Positions 1-4,647 of a stretch of DNA of 24,537 nucleotides are shown one piece after another; the stretch's first letter is position 1; each line of letters opens with the position of its first letter. Under the pieces are notes generated by a model. It saw nothing but the letters and a program-made list of their open reading frames with translations, did not search any database and had not been told where the DNA came from. Source of the DNA: a virus; the IMG/VR virus record IMGVR_UViG_3300030329_006009, positions 1 to 24,537 of that record; one strand, given 5' to 3'. A program made the translations under genes and the position numbers.

Positions 1-21
1 CTCAGGGGTGTTCAGGCCTGC

Positions 22-54
22 GCGCACCCAAAGCGCACTCAATGCGCACCCTAT
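22..54. repeat. Three 11-bp iteron-like direct repeats
   Basis: The units GCGCACCCAAA, GCGCACTCAAT and GCGCACCCTAT follow one another without a gap, each 11 bp long. The first six bases are invariant and the last five vary at a few positions. The 11-bp period places each copy on about the same face of the helix, as expected for a repeated protein-binding site. Confidence 0.55.
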
Positions 55-71
55 TGGATCTGAAAAAGTTT

Positions 72-93
72 TCGCTGGACGCTCGCTGGACGC
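72..93. repeat. Perfect 11-bp tandem repeat (two copies)
   Basis: TCGCTGGACGC occurs twice head to tail (72-82 and 83-93) without mismatch. The unit differs from the 22-54 repeats but has the same 11-bp length. It starts three bases after a GAAAAAGT motif. Confidence 0.55.
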
Positions 94-177
94 CTTGAGA
101 GCCTCGATTATCTGGTCCTCGGCTCCTGTCGTCCCGGGGGCCTACCCTCGGGGCCTTCGGGCGCGTAGACTGGAACC

Positions 178-423
178 ATGCCCCACCACCTGCTGGACTA
201 CCGTGTGACGACGGAGCACGACGGTCCCCGCGGCCTTGTCGCCTCGGGCTGGCTGATCGTGGAGGCGGACACCCCCGACCGGGCGCGGACGATGGTGGTT
301 GCTTGGCTGTGCAGGATGCACCCTCGAGGGCAGGGCAACTGGCCGTTCGTGACTCCGGTGGAGGAGATCAGGACTGGCGAACCTGCGGAGCTGTCGTCCT
401 TTGCGGCGTCACGCGGAGGTTGA
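178..423 (+). CDS. Hypothetical protein (81 aa), first gene of rightward cluster
   Basis: I do not recognise this 81-residue protein. It is acidic to neutral, with a regular pattern of hydrophobic residues. It contains a segment reading W-L-I-V-E-A, a D-R-A-R helix start, and a W-P-F-V-T-P-V-E-E-I stretch that looks like an ordered small phage protein rather than chance translation. No membrane segment, signal or metal-binding Cys pattern is visible. The ATG follows only a weak GGAA ribosome-binding element. The stop codon lies inside the 418-438 palindrome. Thirty bases separate it from the next gene in the same direction, so the two could share a transcript, with the palindrome controlling the second. 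Function unknown. Confidence 0.6.
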   Translation: MPHHLLDYRVTTEHDGPRGLVASGWLIVEADTPDRARTMVVAWLCRMHPRGQGNWPFVTPVEEIRTGEPAELSSFAASRGG

Positions 424-451
424 CATCAGATGTCAACCCTATAGGGTGACA
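418..451. promoter_or_regulatory. Nested palindromes: operator or promoter candidate
   Basis: GGTTGACATC and GATGTCAACC form a perfect inverted repeat of 10-bp arms around one A (418-438). It runs directly into a second perfect palindrome, ACCCTATAGGGT (436-447). Together they fill almost the whole gap between the stop at 421-423 and the ATG at 454. TTGACA (420-425) matches a -35 box, with TATAGG only 14 bases downstream, so the spacing is poor for sigma70. AGGGTGA also serves as the ribosome-binding site of the next gene. A dimeric-repressor operator over a start region is the simplest reading. Confidence 0.5.
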
Positions 452-453
452 CC

Positions 454-1251
454 ATGATCTACCTTCCAGACGGATCTCCCGCCTCGCCGGTTCAGCCGGT
501 GAAGATGGAGGGGATAGTCTGTGGCATCCAGTGGCGAAGTGAGGACGGCCAGCGTGAGGGCTTTGACAAAGTCATTGCCCCCAACCCCGGCGCCGCGGTG
601 GCGATCCTGACCAGGGCTCGAGGGCAGGGTCTGGGGCTCGCGCTGGACCTGCCCGGGCACGGCACCACGCTGTTCCCGCCCGACATGTGCGTGGAATGGG
701 TCGTCGAGTGCCAGTACCCGGACGTTGACGGATTCCGCACGGTACTCATGGCCACGGTCTCGGACGAGCACACCGCGAAGATGATGAGGAGCCTCAATGG
801 CGGCGGTGACCTGCCCTACGAGGTCATCGACAACTGGCCGGCGATCACCATCCCGCGGCTGTTCAAGGTCGCCTGGAGCGGCACGTCGCACCCTATCGTG
901 CGGAATATCCTGGTCTGCTCACTGACCGTGGGGCGGGCGCAGGGGTTCGTCGCAAGGATGTTCGGGAAGATCAACCAGCCGATGTTCGTGACGGTGCACG
1001 GCCTGGGCCCTGACGGGGACAACAGCTTCGCCAGTGACGCCATGGTGTCAGCGGAGACGGCCGAGATGTTCCCTGAGACCGTCAGGCACATCAAGTTCCG
1101 GACGGTGGAGGCCGGGGAAGAGGGCGAGGACCAGGACGCCCTGGTCGGTGGCGAGGACCTCGAGGACGCCATCACGGACCTCGGCGCCCTGGCCGGTCCA
1201 CTGTGGGCACACCGGGTGGTGCGGACGGTGCCGAAGGGAGCCAAGGCCTGA
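454..1251 (+). CDS. Hypothetical protein (265 aa) of the rightward cluster
   Basis: I do not recognise this 265-residue protein. The ATG sits 8 bases after AGGG (444-447). The first ~190 residues look like a compact alpha/beta domain with alternating hydrophobic stretches and no membrane segment. Residues ~200-230 form an acidic linker rich in E and D, followed by a short C-terminal segment ending in basic residues. The acidic tail could bind DNA-binding partners or mimic DNA, but nothing specific supports that. The stop codon overlaps the next start (TGATG at 1249-1253), so the two genes are translationally coupled. Position among small zinc-finger and winged-helix genes suggests an early host-takeover or regulatory role. 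That is inference from context only. Confidence 0.7.
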   Translation: MIYLPDGSPASPVQPVKMEGIVCGIQWRSEDGQREGFDKVIAPNPGAAVAILTRARGQGLGLALDLPGHGTTLFPPDMCVEWVVECQYPDVDGFRTVLMATVSDEHTAKMMRSLNGGGDLPYEVIDNWPAITIPRLFKVAWSGTSHPIVRNILVCSLTVGRAQGFVARMFGKINQPMFVTVHGLGPDGDNSFASDAMVSAETAEMFPETVRHIKFRTVEAGEEGEDQDALVGGEDLEDAITDLGALAGPLWAHRVVRTVPKGAKA

Positions 1252-1580
1252 TGGAAGCTGCCGAGTGGTCGGAACAGGACGTCAGGGACCGGACGGAGTT
1301 GGCGAGGCGTGATGCCCGGATGGCCGAGCAGGTCGCCTTGGGTCTGGCCACGGACTTTGAGAAGAAGAGGCGTTTGGCCTCCCAGCTCTGCAAGATCTGC
1401 CACTACACCATGCAGGCCCTGATGGGTGGGTCGCTGTTCACCGTGGAGGTGGCGAAGGAACGTGAGATCTGCCGCCACTGTGGCGCGGACATCGAACTGC
1501 GGCTGCCCCGGCCGCCACACCTCAGAGGAAGGACCCTCCCATGCTCGACCATCGAACCATCGTCCCCGCCCTCACCGTGA
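1251..1580 (+). CDS. Small zinc-ribbon protein (109 aa)
   Basis: The preferred start is the ATG at 1251, fused to the upstream stop as TGATG, rather than the longer in-frame extension to 1203. Residues ~1-45 are highly charged and helical, rich in E, R, D and A. They are followed by a C-K-I-C pair and, about 29 residues later, a C-R-H-C pair, which together make a standard four-Cys zinc-ribbon layout. The ~20-residue Pro/Ser-rich tail overlaps the start of the next gene by 40 bases in another frame. Zinc ribbons of this kind bind nucleic acid or RNA polymerase subunits, and in phages they occur in host-transcription modifiers. The exact role is not determinable here. The fold call is fairly safe, the function is not. 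Confidence 0.7.
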   Translation: MEAAEWSEQDVRDRTELARRDARMAEQVALGLATDFEKKRRLASQLCKICHYTMQALMGGSLFTVEVAKEREICRHCGADIELRLPRPPHLRGRTLPCSTIEPSSPPSP

Positions 1581-1828
1581 TCGCCTGCATCGCCCTGGCC
1601 ATTGCCGTGGTGGTGTTCGGATCTGGCTGCACCCCCGGCTCCACAGCCTCGGAGGCCTACCGGCGAATGAAGGGCCCGGCCGAGATCCAGATCGTCACTC
1701 CCTGGGGCACCAACATCGTGAAGGTCGAGGAGGGTGGCGAGATCCACTCCGGGCCCGACCACCCCGACTTCTACACCGACGAGACCGAGGAAGAGGTGGC
1801 CGATGTGCCGGTCGAGGCAGTGGAATAG
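1541..1828 (+). CDS. Putative lipoprotein or single-pass membrane protein (95 aa)
   Basis: A strong ribosome-binding site, AGAGGAAGGA (1524-1533), lies 7 bases before the ATG. Residues 8-29 are a continuous hydrophobic segment ending at Cys30 in the order G-S-G-C. That is a near-lipobox: the -3 residue is Gly rather than the usual Leu or Val, so signal peptidase II processing is plausible but not certain. Otherwise the segment would be an N-terminal anchor. The remaining ~65 residues would be outside the cytoplasm, with a strongly acidic end. Its place among early-type small genes is compatible with a superinfection-exclusion or envelope-modifying protein, as other phages carry. That is inference. 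It overlaps both neighbours. Confidence 0.65.
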   Translation: MLDHRTIVPALTVIACIALAIAVVVFGSGCTPGSTASEAYRRMKGPAEIQIVTPWGTNIVKVEEGGEIHSGPDHPDFYTDETEEEVADVPVEAVE

Positions 1829-2063
1829 GGTCGGTTGGGACGAAACATGCGACGCCTGTCGGGAGGCGTCGCATCACTGCGTCATGCTGCCTGGAGCTGA
1901 GGGCCAAGATGGTCCGCTGTACTTCTGCGCAGCCTGCCTGCGCGCCGGTCTAGAGTTGGCTGAGCGCCCAGCCCCTGGCTCACCCCATGCCGCCGCGGTT
2001 GCCGAGTCCCGGCGCCAGACTGAGCTGTCATTCAAGACCCGTGGCGAGAAGAACCAGTCATGA
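1803..2063 (+). CDS. Small Cys-pair zinc-finger protein (86 aa)
   Basis: The start chosen is the ATG at 1803, preceded by GAGGAAGAGG at a good distance. It lies inside the end of the previous gene. The protein has C-D-A-C at about residues 16-19 and C-A-A-C at about residues 41-44, with another Cys and two His between. This is a treble-clef or zinc-ribbon style metal site. The second half is a helical segment (L-R-A-G-L-E-L-A-E-R) and a charged tail. The stop overlaps the next start as ATGA (2060-2063). Function unknown. A second zinc-finger gene so close to the one at 1251 suggests that binding of nucleic acid or protein partners is a theme of this operon. Confidence 0.65.
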   Translation: MCRSRQWNRVGWDETCDACREASHHCVMLPGAEGQDGPLYFCAACLRAGLELAERPAPGSPHAAAVAESRRQTELSFKTRGEKNQS

Positions 2064-2371
2064 CCCCCACCAACTACCAAACCACCTTCTCCCACCCCAA
2101 CCCCACCGGCTACCAAACCCCCTTCTCCGACCCAAGCAGTGTCGCCTCTCGTGTCCATGCGCTGCTGATGCTCGCAGAGGAACCCCTCCATACTGCTGCC
2201 ATTGCGTCCCAGCTCGGTGGTGCGCGCCGTTCAAAGCTCTACTACGCTGTTGCGCAGGCCCTGTCGCGCTACCGCGGTCGTGCCTTCATCCGTGTAGATG
2301 ACGGTTGGATCATCCGTCCCCCTGCCCCTGCGCCCCCTTCCCGACCATGCCCGAGGGTTCGGACAGGCTAG
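2060..2371 (+). CDS. Winged helix-turn-helix-like protein with short N-terminal repeats (103 aa)
   Basis: The ATG overlaps the upstream stop (ATGA). Residues ~5-24 contain a duplicated Y-Q-T-x-F-S-x-P unit, visible in the DNA as a near-identical repeat. Residues ~27-87 read as a winged-helix domain: helix S-R-V-H-A-L-L-M-L-A, then P-L-H-T-A-A-I-A-S-Q-L, a recognition-like helix K-L-Y-Y-A-V-A-Q-A-L, and a beta wing F-I-R-V-D-D-G-W-I-I. The layout resembles HARE-type and related DNA-binding winged helices. The C-terminus is Pro/Arg-rich and disordered. It is probably a transcriptional regulator or DNA-binding protein of the rightward operon, possibly acting at the palindromes at 418-447. That last link is speculation. 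Confidence 0.65.
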   Translation: MTPTNYQTTFSHPNPTGYQTPFSDPSSVASRVHALLMLAEEPLHTAAIASQLGGARRSKLYYAVAQALSRYRGRAFIRVDDGWIIRPPAPAPPSRPCPRVRTG

Positions 2372-2372
2372 A

Positions 2373-2398
2373 GCGGCCCCCTGCAAACAGGGAGCCGC
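2373..2398 (+). terminator. Strong hairpin after the rightward operon, possible terminator
   Basis: GCGGC and GCCGC flank CCCTG-CAAA-CAGGG, with one mismatch between the two stem blocks. The stem begins one base after the stop codon of the last rightward gene, which suits an operon end. No U-run follows, so it would need a factor or would act as an RNA-stabilising 3' hairpin. Confidence 0.45.
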
Positions 2399-2779
2399 CC
2401 AACGACCATGCCCTCGGGAACAGGACTAGGTGAGGCGTCCGACACGTTACACCCATTCGACGGCTGCCGTGGTCCGTCACCCACCCGTGTCGGTAGGAGG
2501 CCACACGCTCAGTGGCGTGCCGACCCATAGCGGGATCCGCAGGTCAACTATGGGCTCGCCGGCCGTTGGCTCGCAGGCCCCCATCCGAGGGCGGCGGCAT
2601 AAGGCCGGAGTGCTGTTCGGCTCCGCGCCGGCGACCCACGGGGGTCCATCTCCGGGCGGTTTCGGACACGACCTTCGTTGGCGCCTTCCAGGGGTGAGCC
2701 TGGCGTAGGTGGACTGCCTGCTGCGAAGGTCTCTCAGCCGGGGCCACGCGAGGGCCCCTCCGACTTCCATGGCCCCCCG
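2399..2779. other. Convergent non-coding region with several hairpins
   Basis: I find no convincing gene here on either strand. Frames that stay open are Pro/Arg-rich and look like GC-rich chance translation. Inverted repeats are unusually dense: 2439-2446 with 2486-2493 (8 bp), 2504-2508 with 2515-2519, 2524-2530 with 2548-2554 (7 bp, enclosing GCGG-GAT-CCGC), 2633-2637 with 2642-2646, and 2688-2692 with 2699-2703. The region lies between convergent gene sets, so it may simply contain terminators. A structured non-coding RNA is also possible, but it matches no RNA family I recognise. Confidence 0.35.
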
Positions 2780-3067
2780 TCAGGTGCGGCGACGTTGGCT
2801 CTTGGCAATGCTGCCACGGCCGTCGCGGGCGTTACCGCCCGTCCCTGCGGGTTGGAGTGGTCGGCTATGTGGAATGGCCTGGAGGTCTTCTGGGACGCCC
2901 AGACCGAGTTCGTAGAGGATCGTGTTCCAGTGGGCCTGGTCCTCGGACTTGAGGTCGGCAGGGCGGCCACGGGACTTCTTGTAGGCGGCCCGCGCCTTGC
3001 GCTGTGCCAGCCGCTTCTGGTAGCCCCTGGTCTTGCGACCCATTCTGCCGGTGGAGGTGTGGCTCAT
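2780..3067 (-). CDS. Small basic hypothetical protein (95 aa)
   Basis: The start ATG (3067) follows GAGGGG at about 9 bases. Residues 1-35 are very basic (K/R-rich, with G-R-K-T-R-G-Y-Q-K-R-L) and could bind nucleic acid. Residues ~36-60 form an acidic then amphipathic segment with W-N-T-I-L-Y-E-L-G-L-G-V-P-E-D-L, which looks like a real folded motif of small phage proteins. The C-terminal third is low complexity. It is a lone leftward gene between two structured non-coding stretches and downstream of two terminator-like hairpins on the same strand, so it probably needs its own promoter or read-through. Function unknown. Confidence 0.5.
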   Translation of the reverse strand: MSHTSTGRMGRKTRGYQKRLAQRKARAAYKKSRGRPADLKSEDQAHWNTILYELGLGVPEDLQAIPHSRPLQPAGTGGNARDGRGSIAKSQRRRT

Positions 3068-3164
3068 GATTCAAGGCCCCTCACACCCAGCAACGAGCCG
3101 GATGTACGCCTGCGAGATTGGCTCGCTCGCGTAATCGCAGCATCGCGCGCAAAACGCGCAAAAA

Positions 3165-3195
3165 CCCCGCCAACGGCTTCCGCCGAAGAACGGGG
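3165..3195 (-). terminator. Possible second intrinsic terminator on the minus strand
   Basis: On the minus strand CCCCG pairs with CGGGG, with a smaller inner stem, followed at once by TTTTTG. The outer stem is only 5 bp with a long loop, so it is weaker than the 3316-3361 hairpin. It would act as a backup stop for leftward transcripts. Confidence 0.35.
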
Positions 3196-3315
3196 CTGGA
3201 GCATGCAACCCCCGGCCAGGGACGCCTCCCTGACCGAGGTCGGACGGAAACCCTGCCCGCGGCTTGTGGGCCGGGACAGGGCGGAGGAGAAAGAGGATGC
3301 GTGAGTATCGCATGA

Positions 3316-3361
3316 AAAAGGCCCCCGCACATGGTCCGCCAAGACGATACGGGGGCCTTTT
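3316..3361 (-). terminator. Strong bidirectional intrinsic terminator of the late operon
   Basis: AAAAGGCCCCCG (3316-3327) and CGGGGGCCTTTT (3350-3361) form a perfect 12-bp stem with a 22-base loop. The leftward transcript ends CGGGGGCCTTTTTC and the rightward one CGGGGGCCTTTTG, so the element can work in both directions. It lies about 110 bases past the last lysis-region gene, where a late-operon terminator is expected. Its loop carries one arm of a second 12-bp inverted repeat (see 3330-3391). Confidence 0.8.
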
Positions 3362-3391
3362 GTTCTGACTGAGGTTGGCTGGCGGACCATG
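3330..3391 (-). promoter_or_regulatory. Inverted repeat interlocked with the terminator: attenuator or pseudoknot candidate
   Basis: CATGGTCCGCCA (3330-3341) lies in the loop of the 3316-3361 terminator. Its exact reverse complement, TGGCGGACCATG, lies just outside at 3380-3391. The 12-bp pairing is perfect. In a leftward transcript the outer arm is made first, then the terminator stem with the complementary loop. The RNA can therefore form an alternative structure or a pseudoknot that affects termination. Confidence 0.55.
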
Positions 3392-3396
3392 AGGGC

Positions 3397-3424
3397 ACTG
3401 TACGTCCCCTTGGCTATATGTCAA
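3397..3424 (-). promoter_or_regulatory. Sigma70-like promoter candidate, leftward
   Basis: On the minus strand, TTGACA (3424-3419), a perfect -35 box, is followed after 16 bases by TACAGT (3402-3397), which matches four of six -10 positions. The predicted start falls near 3391, at the first arm of the interlocked repeat. Transcription would reach the terminator after only ~75 bases. The -35 box touches a 13-bp palindrome (3424-3436) and shares ATGTCAACC with the 418-451 element. Confidence 0.35.
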
Positions 3425-3472
3425 CCCCTCAGGGGTACATCGGAGCAGAAAAAGTTGAAAAAGTCTGGCCGG

Positions 3473-3559
3473 TCATCTCTTCGGTGACCGCACGATTGAA
3501 CTGCAGCCCAGGATGCCGATGAGGACGAGCTGCAGGGTCAGGAGGGGCAGTCGGGTCAT
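3473..3559 (-). CDS. 28-aa lipoprotein, possible outer-membrane spanin subunit
   Basis: This very short frame starts at ATG 3559, 17 bases past the stop of the hydrolase gene. It encodes M-T-R, a hydrophobic stretch L-P-L-L-T-L-Q-L-V-L-I-G, and then the lipobox I-L-G-C at residues 16-19. After the Cys only nine residues remain (S-S-I-V-R-S-P-K-R). That is a complete lipoprotein signal with almost no mature chain. Small outer-membrane lipoproteins are the usual o-spanins of Gram-negative phages, but nine mature residues would be extremely short for one. Possible roles are a lysis helper or a minimal o-spanin. A GAGG lies ~11 bases upstream of the start, so translation signals are modest. Confidence 0.5.
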   Translation of the reverse strand: MTRLPLLTLQLVLIGILGCSSIVRSPKR

Positions 3560-3576
3560 GGCAGGGGGTGCCTCGG

Positions 3577-4191
3577 TCACTGGGCCGCCTCAACCTGCTG
3601 GGCCTCTTTCCTTGCGAGGGCTTCGTCAATGTACCTCGCCGCGGCCTCTTGGAACTCTGGCAGCTCGTCCATGGCGCTGTGGCCGCGATTGAAGTGGCCG
3701 CCGTACTCGAGTTCGAGACCGGAGTGTTGTGCGACCCCCTGCCCGTGAGGTGCCTTGGCCGTCTGTGTGGCATACCAGAGGCGGGTGACGTTCCGCGGAG
3801 GTTTGACCCTCCGCCACTTCCCCGACCACCGTGTGACGTTCAGTGCGTTCAAAGGCCACCCCAGACCGTACCGATTCCTCGACACCGGGTCCGACAGAAC
3901 TTGCCACACCATGATGGTCATTCCGGCCCGCATACTCAGGTGATGCGAAAGCTGCTGGCACCCCCACCCCGCACCGTAGGAGTAGCCTATCGTCACCACC
4001 AAACCGGACCCCATCTCCTCTTCCAACCAGTGCGCTAGGCTGCCCCAGTCAGCGTTCCATCTCTGCGGATTGGTCACCGTGGCGTCTTCGGTGCACTTTA
4101 GCCGTGCCTGCCGCCAGATCGTGCGCATCCCGTTCTGATGGTGAGCTTTCTGCAGGTGGCCCATGATGGGAACAATTGCGGTGGTGATCAT
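3577..4191 (-). CDS. Alpha/beta-hydrolase-fold serine esterase-like protein (204 aa)
   Basis: Residues 69-73 read G-Y-S-Y-G, the nucleophile elbow of alpha/beta-hydrolases. It is preceded by the hydrophobic strand L-V-V-T-I and followed by a helix. Asp101 (in V-L-S-D-P-V) and His171 (in R-G-H-S-A-M-D) sit in the right order to complete a Ser-Asp-His triad. At 204 residues it is a compact, cutinase-sized member. No signal peptide is seen. It lies in the lysis region, between two small lipoprotein genes and downstream of terminase, where an endolysin or accessory lysis enzyme is expected. Esters of envelope lipid or capsule polymer are plausible substrates. Mycobacteriophage LysB is another esterase lysis enzyme, but homology to it is not claimed. 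The fold is fairly sure, the substrate unknown. The ATG at 4164 is an alternative start. Confidence 0.7.
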   Translation of the reverse strand: MITTAIVPIMGHLQKAHHQNGMRTIWRQARLKCTEDATVTNPQRWNADWGSLAHWLEEEMGSGLVVTIGYSYGAGWGCQQLSHHLSMRAGMTIMVWQVLSDPVSRNRYGLGWPLNALNVTRWSGKWRRVKPPRNVTRLWYATQTAKAPHGQGVAQHSGLELEYGGHFNRGHSAMDELPEFQEAAARYIDEALARKEAQQVEAAQ

Positions 4192-4225
4192 GACTCTGGC
4201 CCCTTGTGCACATATGCGCGGAATT

Positions 4226-4393
4226 CTAACGATCGCGACGGTCGCGGTCAGCCTGGGCGACCCCGTCCACGGCAGCGATCAGGTCGTCTGCAACCGCCGT
4301 CGAGATGTCCCGGTACGCCCTCAGCCCTGCACGGACGGTCCCGCATCCTGACAGCGCGGCGAGTACGACACACAACAAAATCACCCTGATCAT
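4226..4393 (-). CDS. Small lipoprotein (55 aa), candidate o-spanin
   Basis: The ATG at 4393 follows AGGAG at 7 bases, one of the best ribosome-binding sites in the window. The product begins M-I-R, then the hydrophobic run V-I-L-L-C-V-V-L-A-A and the lipobox L-S-G-C at residues 14-17. The mature part is 39 residues, largely amphipathic helix (L-R-A-Y-R-D-I-S-T-A-V-A-D-D-L-I), ending in a charged D-R-D-R-R-D-R tail. Size, signal and location match outer-membrane spanin subunits of Gram-negative phages, which pair with an inner-membrane coiled-coil spanin. The 5000-5428 gene product would be the natural partner. The hydrolase gene begins 34 bases past its stop. The lipoprotein call is firm, the spanin role is inference. 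Confidence 0.7.
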   Translation of the reverse strand: MIRVILLCVVLAALSGCGTVRAGLRAYRDISTAVADDLIAAVDGVAQADRDRRDR

Positions 4394-4647
4394 GAGAGGC
4401 TCCTTTTATAGTCTGCGTTAGAAAAAGTCGGCCCAGTGTCCATTTGATGCTGCATCTCTTGAACATCCCGATCAGGCGGGCTTCCGTGCCCTCGTCCGTG
4501 GTCCTGATTGGGTGGCTAAACAGCCCTGAAAGGTGCCCCCGCACCGGCCACTATCCGAGTTAGGGGCCCGGGTAGAGATGGGTTTGCCGGCGCGGGGGCC
4601 TGTTTGATTGTAGCGGATCCGCCGATCGCCTCCTCCACCGGCAGCGC
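4394..4647. other. Intergenic control region between the HNH gene and the lipoprotein gene
   Basis: The 254 bases between divergent genes hold the lipoprotein ribosome-binding site, a GAAAAAGT motif (4421-4428), a long inverted repeat (4535-4599), and on the minus strand a TACAAT -10-like hexamer (4612-4607) without a recognisable -35. No protein-coding frame here is convincing. Promoters for both flanking genes are expected but cannot be assigned. Confidence 0.4.
4535..4599. repeat. 14-bp inverted repeat with 37-base loop
   Basis: GCCCCCGCACCGGC (4535-4548) and GCCGGCGCGGGGGC (4586-4599) are complementary at 13 of 14 positions. The loop itself contains GGGGCCCGGG. No clean U-run follows in either direction, so it may be a 5'-leader hairpin, an insulator or a protein site rather than a terminator. 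Confidence 0.55.

Larger units (their letters stand above)
1..177. other. Non-coding leader with 11-bp-period repeats, possible origin or control region
   Basis: No convincing gene lies before the start at 178. The stretch opens with three copies of GCGCAC spaced exactly 11 bases apart (22, 33, 44). An A/T-richer patch with GAAAAAGT (62-69) follows, and then a perfect 11-bp tandem pair at 72-93. A G/C-rich stretch (about 139-170) precedes the first gene. Short direct repeats beside an AT-rich patch are seen in iteron origins and in multi-operator control regions. Which of these applies here, if either, is inference. The window edge cuts the region, so its left part is unseen. Confidence 0.4.
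3068..3472. other. Structured intergenic region downstream of the lysis genes
   Basis: No gene was found in these ~400 bases. In order they hold a GCGCG/CGCGC hairpin around 3147-3158, a terminator-like hairpin (3165-3195), a perfect 6-bp hairpin CAGGGA/TCCCTG (3217-3232), and a longer hairpin CCCTGCCCG/CGGG-A-CAGGG (3251-3281). These are followed by the strong terminator at 3316-3361, a second inverted repeat linked to it, a promoter-like sequence, a 13-bp palindrome at 3424-3436 and two GAAAAAGT motifs at 3448-3464. Confidence 0.5.

Noticed and set aside
436-447. Resemblance of CCCTATAGGG to the T7 promoter core
   Set aside because: Only the TATAGGG part agrees and the upstream recognition part of the T7 consensus does not. 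The palindrome explains the sequence better, and no matching sites were found before the late genes.
2678-3304. Plus-strand open frame of 208 codons
   Set aside because: It runs across the terminator-like hairpins and opposite the better-supported 2780-3067 gene. Its composition is Ala/Arg/Pro-rich without ordered segments.
4584-4612. Promoter for the HNH gene (TTGCCG/ATTGTA) and leftward TACAAT box
   Set aside because: Each has at most one good hexamer and poor or missing partner elements, so neither is listed as a promoter.
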